A stretch of DNA of 21,919 bases from an uncultured Holdemanella sp. (lineage in GTDB: Bacteria > Bacillota_I > Bacilli_A > Erysipelotrichales > Erysipelotrichaceae). This document shows, piece after piece, positions 1 through 7,446 of the stretch. Every line of letters starts with the position of its first letter. The stretch's first letter is position 1. The notes beneath the pieces are model-generated. The model was not told the DNA's origin. It searched no databases and worked only from the letters and a program-made list of their open reading frames with translations. The stretch spans positions 1 to 21,919 of the forward strand of contig NZ_CAKVJB010000038.1 of assembly GCF_934754935.1 (NCBI RefSeq), in the 5' to 3' direction. The translations under genes were made by a program, and so were the position numbers.

Positions 1-117
1 AGAAAATTTGACATAAAAAAAGCGCTACATAAGCGACATTTGGAATATTTACGATTTTACAACTGTCGAACTACCGTATACTTTTAAAACAATCTGTCAA
101 TTTTTTTAAAAAAATAC
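1..117. other. AT-rich intergenic edge
   Basis: No supported gene is visible. The stretch is AT-rich with long T and A runs just before the tRNA promoter. It contains a TTGACA-like hexamer at about 8-13, but no good -10 partner follows at normal spacing. Confidence 0.4.
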
Positions 118-146
118 TTGCATTAATTAAAATGTTGTAGTAATAT
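118..146 (+). promoter_or_regulatory. Promoter of first tRNA-Glu gene
   Basis: TTGCAT at 118-123 and TAATAT at 141-146 are separated by 17 bases, matching a sigma-A-type promoter. A perfect hairpin, CTTGTC (156-161) with GACAAG (168-173), lies in the leader between this promoter and the mature tRNA. Confidence 0.7.
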
Positions 147-185
147 TAGTGAGCACTTGTCAAGAAAGACAAGTTTAATATACAT

Positions 186-261
186 GGCGCGTTGGAGAAA
201 CGGTTAACTCACATGCCTTTCACGCATGCATTCACGGGTTCGAATCCCGTACGCGTCACCA
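186..261 (+). tRNA. tRNA-Glu (UUC), copy 1
   Basis: The 76-nt cloverleaf includes an encoded CCA end. The acceptor arm is GGCGCGT paired with ACGCGTC (one G-U), the D arm closes with GAG/CTC, and the anticodon stem CATGC/GCATG encloses the loop CTTTCAC, giving anticodon UUC (Glu). The T arm is ACGGG-TTCGAAT-CCCGT. The gene stands alone with its own promoter and terminator. An identical copy lies at 12703-12778. Confidence 0.97.
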
Positions 262-272
262 TTTTTCAAATA

Positions 273-296
273 AAGTCCGAAAGGACTTCTTTTTTT
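273..296 (+). terminator. Terminator of tRNA-Glu copy 1
   Basis: The stem AAGTCC/GGACTT encloses a GAAA tetraloop and is followed by a C and seven T residues. The same terminator follows the second tRNA-Glu copy. Confidence 0.9.
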
Positions 297-343
297 ATCT
301 ATAATGTTTTTTCAGAAAACTTAACATTTATTTTTTCATTAAT

Positions 344-373
344 TTGCGTAAACCCTTTCATAAATGATATAAT
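344..373 (+). promoter_or_regulatory. Promoter of the symporter gene
   Basis: TTGCGT at 344-349 and a perfect TATAAT at 368-373 are 18 bases apart, just upstream of the ribosome binding site AAGGAAGGG at about 384-392. Confidence 0.75.
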
Positions 374-402
374 CAAAATCATTAAGGAAGGGTGTTTTTA
401 TT

Positions 403-1767
403 ATGCACAATAAACGTAGTACATTTTCAGGCAAATTAGGATTCGTCTTATCAGCTGCTGGAGCCAGCGTTGGACTTGGCAATATATGGAGATTTCCCTA
501 TTTAGCCGCAAAATACGGAGGAGGAATCTTCCTACTTATTTACATTATTCTTGCCATGACTTTTGGTTATACGATGATCATAGCTGAAACAACATTAGGT
601 AGAATGACAAAGAAAAGTCCTGTTGGAGCTTTCCATACTTTCGCAAGAACAAAGTTTGCGTCATTTTCTGGATGGATCAATGCCATTATTCCTATTTTGA
701 TTGTTCCTTATTATTCTGTAATCGGAGGATGGGTCATCAAGTATTTATTTGAGTATTTAAAAGGTGATGCAAAATTACTTGCCACAGATACATATTTTTC
801 AAGCTTCATTTCAAACGGAGTTTCTACAGAAATATGTTTTATACTTTTCACCTTCTTTACTCTTGCCATTATTTACGCAGGTGTTCAAAACGGAATTGAA
901 AGAGTATCCAAATTTATGATGCCAGTACTTGTCGTATTATCTATAATCATTGCAGGATATTCAATCAGTCGCCCAGGTGCATTTGAAGGTGTTAAATATT
1001 TCTTGATTCCTAACTTTGATAACTTTTCATGGATGACCGTCGTTAGTGCTATGGGACAAATGTTCTATTCGCTATCCATTGCGATGGGTATCTTGATCAC
1101 ATTTGGTTCTTATATGAAAAAGGATGTTTCTATTGAAGGTTCAACAGAAAATGTAGAAATTTTCGATACAGCCATTGCGATCATGGCAGGATTAATGATT
1201 ATTCCAGCCGTATTCTCTTTTTCAGGTGGTGATATGGAAACATTAAAAGCCGGACCATCTTTGATGTTCATCACAATTCCTAAAGTATTCGCAAGCATGG
1301 GATTTGGTACAGGCATCGGCATTATCTTCTTCTTGTTAGTGTTATTTGCAGCTATCACAAGTTCAATCGCATTAACAGAAAGTGCTGTATCTACATTCCA
1401 AGATGAACTACATTGGTCTAGAAAAAAATCTACAATCATCTTAAGTATTATTATGATTGGACTAGGAACACTTTCATGTTTAGGATATGGCCCACTATCT
1501 AACATAACAATCATCGGAATGCAATTCTTGGATTTCTTTGATTTCTTGACAAACTCTGTCATGATGCCAATCGCTGCTATTGCGATTTGCATCTTTGTTT
1601 CTAGAATTGTTGGATTAGAAAAAATCGAAGCAGAAATCACACAAGATGGAAATTCATTCAAACGTAAGAAAATATTCAATTTTATGATTCAATACTTATG
1701 TCCAATCTTCGCATTCATTATTTTATTAAGCTCGATTGCGAATGCATTTGGATTCATAGCCATGTAA
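403..1767 (+). CDS. Sodium:neurotransmitter symporter family transporter
   Basis: The 454-residue membrane protein belongs to the SNF/SLC6 (LeuT-fold) family, which couples inward sodium gradients to amino acid uptake. The diagnostic TM1 signature is visible: GLGNIWRFPY at residues 24-33, the broken helix that binds sodium and substrate, followed by a glycine-rich YGGG turn. Length and hydrophobic pattern fit bacterial members with about 11 membrane helices, such as the MhsT type. The ATG has a ribosome binding site AAGGAAGGG and its own TATAAT promoter. The gene appears monocistronic, ending in a terminator that starts at its stop codon. The amino acid transported cannot be read from the sequence; hydrophobic or aromatic amino acids are common for bacterial members. 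Confidence 0.93.
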   Translation: MHNKRSTFSGKLGFVLSAAGASVGLGNIWRFPYLAAKYGGGIFLLIYIILAMTFGYTMIIAETTLGRMTKKSPVGAFHTFARTKFASFSGWINAIIPILIVPYYSVIGGWVIKYLFEYLKGDAKLLATDTYFSSFISNGVSTEICFILFTFFTLAIIYAGVQNGIERVSKFMMPVLVVLSIIIAGYSISRPGAFEGVKYFLIPNFDNFSWMTVVSAMGQMFYSLSIAMGILITFGSYMKKDVSIEGSTENVEIFDTAIAIMAGLMIIPAVFSFSGGDMETLKAGPSLMFITIPKVFASMGFGTGIGIIFFLLVLFAAITSSIALTESAVSTFQDELHWSRKKSTIILSIIMIGLGTLSCLGYGPLSNITIIGMQFLDFFDFLTNSVMMPIAAIAICIFVSRIVGLEKIEAEITQDGNSFKRKKIFNFMIQYLCPIFAFIILLSSIANAFGFIAM

Positions 1768-1792
1768 GCTTAGCTTGTGCTAGGCTTTTTTT
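1767..1792 (+). terminator. Terminator after the symporter gene
   Basis: The stem AGCTTAGC/GCTAGGCT (one G-U pair) with a TTGT loop is followed by six T residues and overlaps the last base of the stop codon. Confidence 0.85.
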
Positions 1793-1832
1793 GTGCACAA
1801 TTTTAATGTAAACTAATTGCAGGAGGTAGTTT

Positions 1833-2369
1833 ATGAACATTACAGTATATTTAGGATCAGCCTATGGAAATGATCCAGACTTTAAAACAATAATAATAGA
1901 ATTAGGTACATGGATTGCCAAAAACGGACACACTCTAGTATTTGGAGGATCTAAAACTGGATTAATGGGAGAACTTGCTAATAGTGTATTGAATGCAGGT
2001 GGAAAAGTAATCGGTGTAGAAGCACAAATGTTTGTGGATGAAGGTGTTCACATGGATAATCTTACCAAGTTATACATTGAAAAAGACATAGCCGATCGAA
2101 AAACACGAATGATTGAACTTGGTGATGCCTTCATTGCCTTTCCTGGTGCAACGGGAACGCTTGAAGAGATCAGTGAAATCTTATCAAAACTTTCATTGTG
2201 CCAACTTCAATGTTCATGTATTTTTTATAATGTGAACGGATACTACGATCATTTAAAAGCATTTTTACAACACATGATTGATTGTGAATTATCCACACCA
2301 AAGCAGCAACAATATGTATATTTCTTAGATTCAATCGATGAAATCGCAAAAATATTAAAGGACGAGTAA
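1833..2369 (+). CDS. LOG-family nucleotide phosphoribohydrolase
   Basis: The 178-residue Rossmann-like protein belongs to the LOG (Lonely Guy, TIGR00730) family, which cleaves N-glycosidic bonds of nucleoside 5'-monophosphates, for example releasing cytokinin bases. The signatures are GGSKTGLMG at residues 38-46 and PGATGTLEE at 104-112, the latter corresponding to the family PGGxGTxxE motif, with R89-K90 just before. The second glycine of the usual PGG is alanine here. A strong AGGAGGT site lies 5 bases before the ATG. The gene is separated from the symporter by a terminator, so it probably has its own, not clearly visible, promoter. Its cellular substrate in this bacterium is unknown. LOG proteins were formerly annotated as lysine decarboxylases. 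Confidence 0.88.
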   Translation: MNITVYLGSAYGNDPDFKTIIIELGTWIAKNGHTLVFGGSKTGLMGELANSVLNAGGKVIGVEAQMFVDEGVHMDNLTKLYIEKDIADRKTRMIELGDAFIAFPGATGTLEEISEILSKLSLCQLQCSCIFYNVNGYYDHLKAFLQHMIDCELSTPKQQQYVYFLDSIDEIAKILKDE

Positions 2370-2381
2370 TTTCTCGTCCTT
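2358..2381. terminator. Bidirectional terminator between LOG and PTS genes
   Basis: A 9-bp perfect stem, AAGGACGAG/CTCGTCCTT, encloses a TAATTT loop and sits between two convergent genes. T-rich sequence follows on both strands (CTTTG on plus; TTAATATTTTT on minus), so it can serve both genes. Confidence 0.75.
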
Positions 2382-2386
2382 CTTTG

Positions 2387-4240
2387 TTAGGATAATTGTT
2401 TTAAAATCCACTCTTTATCATTCGTTGTCTTCATTTTATTAAGTATCGCTTCATCTTCAAGGGCCAAACATATTTTAGATAACACTTCCATATGCTCTCC
2501 ACCTTTACCTGCAATACCAATCACAAGTTGTGCTTTTTCATCCCCAAACTGAATTCCATCTGGATATTGAAGCAATACGATACCTGTTTTATGAATCACA
2601 TCATCACCATGCGTAGTACCATGAGGAATAGCTAGTCCCATACCAATATAAGTAGTTACCAATTCTTCACGTTCTAACATAGCTGGTATATAAGCGCCAT
2701 CCACATAGCCTAGTTTTCTTAATAATTTACCAGCTTCTGTAATCGCTTCTTCTTTTGATACAGAAGGAAGATTCAATTTAATTCCATCTAATTGGATCAC
2801 ATCTTCTTGAACCGGTTTTATCTCATCTTCTTCCTTAACAGATTCTGTCATAATCGAATCACCCGTTGATAATTGGAAGAATAAATTATCTAAGGCTGGA
2901 TCTGCCAAGAAGTTTGAAATTGTCACCACTTTCGCAAAAGGTGCCGATTTTTTAGCACGTTCCACCAAAGTTTCCTGCACTACTGCAATATCACAATCGA
3001 CTGGAATATTATCCACAGAAGTATTAATAACGGTTAAGTCTGGGCGCACACCTTTCAAACGATTTCTAAATTTAGTTGCTCCCATCGCACTAGATCCCAT
3101 ACCTGCATCACACGCAAATACAATTTTACGAACCAAAGAAACATCTAATAAAGCTTCACTTCTTCCTTTACTTTCTGCTTTCATTGACTGCATTTTTTTA
3201 TTTGCTTCATCCAAGTTCTTTTCCCCAGCAAGTTTTACAATCGGACTTGCCACCAAGAACGAAACACCTGCCGCAATCAAAACGCCTAAAGCTGTCATGA
3301 ATACAGAGCCCTTTTCTGCCATAGATAAGAAGGCAATAATTGAGCCTGGACTTGATGGTCCTTTTAATCCAATATTGAAAATAGAATAAAAGGCAATGGC
3401 ACAAATATTTCCTAAAATTGGAGCAACAATCACAACTGGATTCATCAAAATATAAGGGAAATAAATTTCATGAATTCCACCCAAGAAATGGATAATGATA
3501 GCTCCAGGCGCAGAATCTTTAGTTGCTTTGTCTTTCGCAAACAACCAATAAGCTAGTAGTACACCTAAACCAGGACCTGGATTGGCCTCTAGCATGTACA
3601 TAATAGATTTTCCTGTTTGAGCAGCTTGTTCAGCTCCGATTGGTGTAAAAATACCATGGTTGATCGCATTGTTTAAGAATAAAACCTTAGCCGGTTCAAT
3701 AAAGATTGCTACTAAAGGAATCAAACCCTTATTTACAAGTACATCCACTCCGGCTGTTAATACAGTCAAAATCCCTGTCATAAAAGGACCAATAATATAG
3801 TATCCTAATATCGCAATCAACATACCTAAAATACCAACAGAGAAATTATTGATCAACATTTCAAATCCAGCGGGCATGTGTCCGTCCATCATTTGATCGA
3901 ATTTTTTAATGACCCAACCAGAAAATGGTCCCATAACCATAGCTGCCATCAACATCGGCTGACCCTGTGTTCCACCAACACCGGCAATACATCCAATAAT
4001 CGCAATCGACCCCATCACAAGTCCACGATCACCGCCAACCATTCTTCCTCCGGTTGCCGCAATCAATACTGGTAATAAATAAGTCAACATATAAGGTTGA
4101 ATCGATGCCAATTGTTCATTTGGCAACCATCCGTCCGCAATAAATAAAGCTGTTATAAATCCCCAAGCGATAAAAGCACCAATATTGGGCATAACCATCG
4201 CAGATAAGCTTTTACCAAGCTTTTGAAGAGTTGTTTTCAT
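2387..4240 (-). CDS. mtlA: PTS mannitol-type (hexitol) transporter EIICBA
   Basis: The 617-residue fused PTS permease imports a hexitol while phosphorylating it. The membrane EIIC domain is roughly residues 1-340 and contains GGIHEIYFPY (254-263), the mannitol-EIIC signature. EIIB spans about 368-460, with phosphocysteine C377 in CDAGMGSS. EIIA spans about 480-617, with phosphohistidine H540 in AIPHGT. Length is close to the E. coli MtlA IICBA arrangement (about 637 residues), so all three domains are complete. It starts 23 bases after deoR, with an AAAGGA ribosome binding site, as the last gene of the dehydrogenase-deoR-PTS operon. No mannitol-1-phosphate 5-dehydrogenase (MtlD) is adjacent. 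The neighbouring zinc dehydrogenase and 1-phosphofructokinase leave the exact hexitol open (mannitol or a close relative). Confidence 0.9.
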   Translation of the reverse strand: MKTTLQKLGKSLSAMVMPNIGAFIAWGFITALFIADGWLPNEQLASIQPYMLTYLLPVLIAATGGRMVGGDRGLVMGSIAIIGCIAGVGGTQGQPMLMAAMVMGPFSGWVIKKFDQMMDGHMPAGFEMLINNFSVGILGMLIAILGYYIIGPFMTGILTVLTAGVDVLVNKGLIPLVAIFIEPAKVLFLNNAINHGIFTPIGAEQAAQTGKSIMYMLEANPGPGLGVLLAYWLFAKDKATKDSAPGAIIIHFLGGIHEIYFPYILMNPVVIVAPILGNICAIAFYSIFNIGLKGPSSPGSIIAFLSMAEKGSVFMTALGVLIAAGVSFLVASPIVKLAGEKNLDEANKKMQSMKAESKGRSEALLDVSLVRKIVFACDAGMGSSAMGATKFRNRLKGVRPDLTVINTSVDNIPVDCDIAVVQETLVERAKKSAPFAKVVTISNFLADPALDNLFFQLSTGDSIMTESVKEEDEIKPVQEDVIQLDGIKLNLPSVSKEEAITEAGKLLRKLGYVDGAYIPAMLEREELVTTYIGMGLAIPHGTTHGDDVIHKTGIVLLQYPDGIQFGDEKAQLVIGIAGKGGEHMEVLSKICLALEDEAILNKMKTTNDKEWILKQLS

Positions 4241-4263
4241 AATTGTCCTTTCTTAGGACTTTC

Positions 4264-5025
4264 TTAATATACAGATAGTCCTCGTTTTTCACATTCTTGT
4301 TTAAAACTATCTGAAAGTAACGAATCACTGATTAATACGTCCACTTGATCTAAATCACAAATTGTATATGTACCCTTTCTTTCTACTTTACTAGAATCCA
4401 TTAACACAATTACTTTTTTAGATCTTTCAATGGCCTTTCGCTTTAACTCACAATCCTCTAAAGATTCGCATGTAAAGCCCGTATCTTTCGCATAACGAGT
4501 TACACCAATAAACGCAACATCAAAGTTGACCTTCTCTAAACAGCGAAGTCCATCCATTCCATTCACGCTGAAACTACGCATATTTAAATTTCCACCTGTC
4601 ACAAACACTTTAGATTTAGAAAGTTTTGCCATCTCTATAGCACACGTTAAGCCACTCGTATAAAAAATATTATTTTGATCCTTTAAAACATGTGCCAACA
4701 TTGTTGTCGTACTGCCTGAATCCATAAAAATGGTCTTAGCCGGTTCTACAAATGATAATGCCTTTTGCGCTATCTCTTTTTTTTCGTTTACATTCCGCCC
4801 GTAACGAAGTTTTAATACATCATCATTTCCAGAAACCACATCCATAGATTTAGCTCCACCATGAATTCGAACAATTCTTTTAGCTTGATCCAAATATTTT
4901 AAATCTGTGCGCAATGTCATTTCAGACACAGAAGGAAATTTTTCTTTTAATTGTGTAAAAGTTACAGTTTTGTTTTCATTCACAAACTCTACAATTTCGT
5001 TTCTTCTTTGATCCATTACTTCCAT
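4264..5025 (-). CDS. DeoR-family transcriptional regulator
   Basis: This is a 253-residue DeoR/GlpR-type repressor. The N-terminal winged helix-turn-helix (about residues 3-58) ends in the typical RIHGGA segment. The C-terminal sugar-phosphate-sensing (DeoRC) domain includes FMDSGSTTTMLA and FVTGGNLN. I chose the ATG at 5025 because AGGAGGT lies 5 bases upstream (5031-5037); an in-frame ATG 12 codons earlier has no comparable site. The gene sits between the dehydrogenase and PTS genes, so it most likely controls this module, with a phosphorylated hexitol or ketose as inducer (inference). Tandem TAAATACAG repeats lie directly upstream. Confidence 0.9.
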   Translation of the reverse strand: MEVMDQRRNEIVEFVNENKTVTFTQLKEKFPSVSEMTLRTDLKYLDQAKRIVRIHGGAKSMDVVSGNDDVLKLRYGRNVNEKKEIAQKALSFVEPAKTIFMDSGSTTTMLAHVLKDQNNIFYTSGLTCAIEMAKLSKSKVFVTGGNLNMRSFSVNGMDGLRCLEKVNFDVAFIGVTRYAKDTGFTCESLEDCELKRKAIERSKKVIVLMDSSKVERKGTYTICDLDQVDVLISDSLLSDSFKQECEKRGLSVY

Positions 5026-5035
5026 ACAATACCTC

Positions 5036-5080
5036 CTGTATTTACTGTATTTAGTATACACAAGATTCTCGGTTTAATAA
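5036..5080 (-). promoter_or_regulatory. Possible internal promoter and tandem 9-bp repeat before deoR
   Basis: On the minus strand TTATTA (5080-5075) and TATACT (5058-5053) are 16 bases apart. Immediately downstream are two perfect tandem copies of TAAATACAG (5053-5036), running into the deoR ribosome binding site. The -35 match is weak, so an internal deoR promoter is only a possibility. The repeat could be an autoregulatory site. Confidence 0.35.
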
Positions 5081-5083
5081 AAT

Positions 5084-6346
5084 CTATTCTTGTTCAAAAT
5101 GAGCTAATAAATATTCCTCTGCTTCAGGACACCACAATCCCTTATGAGCATCTACAATATCTGCCAAGTCAATATATCGACTATCTTTTTCTCCCATTTT
5201 TCTTAAATCTGTCAACGCAACCAATGGCATATTTAAATGTGTATAAATCAATTTCTTTCCACCAGGAATTTTAGGTAGATTTAACGTTGTTTCAGCCGCT
5301 GCATTCAAACCACCAATATGCGTAACCATGACAGCTGGATCAATACGATTTTCTGCTGTTAAACGTAAAGATTCAATCATATCCTCTGTATTTCCACCTG
5401 TAGTTCCCATTACGTGTGTCGAATTATAGTGAACATCATAGAAATTCATTCTTGCGCTAAACTGCTTGTCCGTAGGTCCCGCAAAGAAATTTAAACATCC
5501 ATCACGACCTAATACAGCACTTGATAATTCTACAACCGCTTCAACCGGTGCATAACAGAATACATCATCAAAACCAGTTCCACCTGTCATTTCTTTTAAA
5601 CCAGCTGCAGGATCTTCCATCTTTCCTGTATTCACGAAATGCAATTCAATTCCATCCGCTGCCGCTTCTTCAACCGGGAACAAGTGAGCTGCTCGATCTA
5701 ATCTTTCTTGATTTACATCCGCAACTACTACCATTTTAGGTCGAACGTCTCTATGTAATGCATATGTTAATGCTCCAAGTCCCATAGGACCTGCTCCTGC
5801 AAGAATCGCAAGTTTTCCATCTTTCTTAATTCCCATTTCATGTGTATACACACCCATCTGCGTATGATAAGCTGCATTAAATGCTCCAATTGAACATGAC
5901 ATTGGTTCAGCTAAACTAGCTTCGTAATAAGCTTTGCCTTTATATTCAAGTAAGCATCCTAGCTCCATAACTTCAGCTGGAATAATGCAGTAAGTTGTAT
6001 CTCCACCAAAGAATTCATAAGAATATCCAGGTGACCACATCGTTCCTTTATAGTTTAATGCTGGTTGTAAAGTAAACTTCATTCCTGGTTTAAATTTGTC
6101 TTGATGTTTAGCACCCACCTTAACAATATCACCCGCCATTTCATGTCCCATAATAGCTGGATGATCCGCAACATCTTCATGAACACGTTTATGATCCACT
6201 CCTAAGATGGCACATTTGTAAGTTGACATACAGACACTATCTGAGACAACCTTTACTAAAATCTCATCTTCCTTAATTTCTGGTAATTCAAATTCGTCTA
6301 ATCTTAAATCATTAGCTCCATGTAATCGCACTGCCTTTGCTTTCAT
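5084..6346 (-). CDS. Zinc-dependent sugar-phosphate dehydrogenase (SorE/YggP-like)
   Basis: The 420-residue medium-chain, zinc-binding alcohol dehydrogenase is longer than typical polyol dehydrogenases. Catalytic zinc ligands are recognisable: C39, H68-E69 in MGHE, and E147 in LAEPMS. The usual four-cysteine structural zinc lobe is absent. The nucleotide-binding fold shows GAGPMGLG at 184-191 and an acidic D210 after the second strand, which favours NAD(H). The overall pattern resembles L-sorbose-1-phosphate reductase (SorE) and E. coli YggP, which in E. coli lies beside cryptic mannitol PTS genes. It is first in the operon with deoR and the hexitol PTS, and probably oxidises the PTS product, a hexitol phosphate, to a ketose phosphate. 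The exact substrate and product are not provable from sequence. Confidence 0.82.
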   Translation of the reverse strand: MKAKAVRLHGANDLRLDEFELPEIKEDEILVKVVSDSVCMSTYKCAILGVDHKRVHEDVADHPAIMGHEMAGDIVKVGAKHQDKFKPGMKFTLQPALNYKGTMWSPGYSYEFFGGDTTYCIIPAEVMELGCLLEYKGKAYYEASLAEPMSCSIGAFNAAYHTQMGVYTHEMGIKKDGKLAILAGAGPMGLGALTYALHRDVRPKMVVVADVNQERLDRAAHLFPVEEAAADGIELHFVNTGKMEDPAAGLKEMTGGTGFDDVFCYAPVEAVVELSSAVLGRDGCLNFFAGPTDKQFSARMNFYDVHYNSTHVMGTTGGNTEDMIESLRLTAENRIDPAVMVTHIGGLNAAAETTLNLPKIPGGKKLIYTHLNMPLVALTDLRKMGEKDSRYIDLADIVDAHKGLWCPEAEEYLLAHFEQE

Positions 6347-6371
6347 TTCAAAAGTCTCCTCTCTCTGTAGA

Positions 6372-6461
6372 TTGTTGTTTCAAAAGCTGCATCTATATAA
6401 TAACCTAATTATTTTGATTGTCAACTGTTATTTCAAAAATTTATCACTTGCGAAACAACAA
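6372..6461. promoter_or_regulatory. Candidate operator repeats between divergent hexitol genes
   Basis: GTTGTTTCAAAA at 6374-6385 is repeated as GTTATTTCAAAA at 6427-6438 (11 of 12 identical). TTGTTGTTTC (6372-6381) also occurs inverted as GAAACAACAA at 6452-6461. The first two copies flank the dehydrogenase promoter and the third covers the -35 region of the kinase promoter. The arrangement is what a DeoR repressor controlling both directions would need, but binding is inferred only. Confidence 0.5.
6397..6424 (-). promoter_or_regulatory. Promoter of dehydrogenase-deoR-PTS operon
   Basis: On the minus strand a perfect TTGACA (6424-6419) is followed after 16 bases by TATTAT (6402-6397). Transcription would begin near 6390, about 45 bases before the ATG. 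Confidence 0.75.
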
Positions 6462-6475
6462 CAAAAGTAGTATTC

Positions 6476-6481
6476 TATAAT
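6476..6481 (+). promoter_or_regulatory. -10 element of the kinase gene promoter
   Basis: A perfect TATAAT lies 23 bases before the ATG at 6505. No good -35 is present at normal spacing; the inverted GAAACAACAA repeat occupies that place. This suggests a weak or regulator-dependent promoter. Confidence 0.5.
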
Positions 6482-6504
6482 CAGATAAAGAAAAGGAGAT
6501 CATT

Positions 6505-7416
6505 ATGATTTATACAATTACTTTTAACCCCTCTTTAGACTACGTGATTCAAGTCGATCATTTTAAGCCTGGTATTATTAATAAAACAAAATTTGAAGAA
6601 ATCCTTCCCGGAGGAAAAGGCATCAATGTTTCGATTGTCCTATCCAATCTTGGACACGAAAGTACAGCCCTAGGTTTTATGGCAGGTTTTACAGGAGAAG
6701 AAATCGAGCATCGCTTAGAAAGCTATGGAGCTAAAACAGATTTCATTCATGTAAAAAAAGGATTGTCTAGAATCAATGTAAAGATGAAATCAGATGAAGA
6801 AACAGAAATCAACGGTATGGGTCCTGACATTCAACCAAAAGATATTGCCGCATTATTCAATCAATTAGATCAACTCACAGAAAAAGATATTCTCGTTATT
6901 TCAGGAAGTATTCCAAGTACTTTACCCGATACCATGTACGAACAAATCATGGAACGTGTTCAAGATAAAAAAATAAAAGTTGTTGTCGATGCGACAAACA
7001 ACCTGTTATTAAAAGTATTAAAATATAAACCATTCTTAATTAAACCAAACAATCATGAATTAGGTGAAATCTTCAACGTCGAATTGAACACTCGAGATGA
7101 AGTCATTCCTTACGCAAAAAAACTACAAAAAATGGGTGCTCAAAACGTATTGATTTCTATGGCAGGACAAGGTGCAGTACTTGTAAGTGATAATCATGAA
7201 GTGATTCAAAGTAAAGCACCAAAAGGAACAGTAGTGAATTCAGTTGGTGCTGGTGATTCTATGGTTGCAGGCTTTTTAGCTGGCTATTTAGAAACAAATG
7301 ACTACGAAAAAGCATTTATAAATGGCTTATGTTGTGGTAGTGCAAGTGCCTTCCAAGTGGGTCTTGCGACAAAGGAAGATGTAGAAAGCATAAAGAAAAC
7401 TCTTAGCGAAAACTAA
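6505..7416 (+). CDS. fruK: 1-phosphofructokinase / PfkB-type hexose-phosphate kinase
   Basis: The 303-residue ribokinase-family (PfkB) enzyme is of the FruK/LacC subgroup, which phosphorylates fructose 1-phosphate or tagatose 6-phosphate to the bisphosphate. The N-terminal PfkB signature is GGKGIN at residues 36-41. KPNNHELGE (180-188) is typical of FruK-like enzymes. The C-terminal motif NSVGAGDS (245-252) carries the catalytic base D251. Length is usual for the family. An AAAGGAGAT ribosome binding site precedes the ATG. It is divergent from the dehydrogenase-deoR-PTS operon, and the intergenic repeats suggest common control. With a hexitol PTS and a ketose-phosphate-forming dehydrogenase beside it, it probably supplies the second phosphorylation before aldolase. 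Fructose 1-phosphate versus tagatose 6-phosphate cannot be decided from sequence. Confidence 0.85.
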   Translation: MIYTITFNPSLDYVIQVDHFKPGIINKTKFEEILPGGKGINVSIVLSNLGHESTALGFMAGFTGEEIEHRLESYGAKTDFIHVKKGLSRINVKMKSDEETEINGMGPDIQPKDIAALFNQLDQLTEKDILVISGSIPSTLPDTMYEQIMERVQDKKIKVVVDATNNLLLKVLKYKPFLIKPNNHELGEIFNVELNTRDEVIPYAKKLQKMGAQNVLISMAGQGAVLVSDNHEVIQSKAPKGTVVNSVGAGDSMVAGFLAGYLETNDYEKAFINGLCCGSASAFQVGLATKEDVESIKKTLSEN

Positions 7417-7424
7417 GAGTTTTT
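7396..7424. terminator. Bidirectional terminator between kinase and mglC
   Basis: An 11-bp stem, AAAACTCTTAG/CTAAGAGTTTT, with a CGAAAA loop overlaps the 3' end of the kinase gene. T residues follow on both strands, so it can end both this transcript and the convergent mgl operon. Confidence 0.8.
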
Positions 7425-7446
7425 AATTTATCATGTTATTGTTTAA

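Noticed and set aside
192..413. Open frame of 73 codons running through the first tRNA-Glu and its terminator
   Set aside because: It overlaps a certain tRNA and terminator and lacks a ribosome binding site.
1110..1679. Long 189-codon open frame antisense to the symporter gene
   Set aside because: It is a mirror of a confidently identified SNF transporter, with no ribosome binding site and no recognisable domain.
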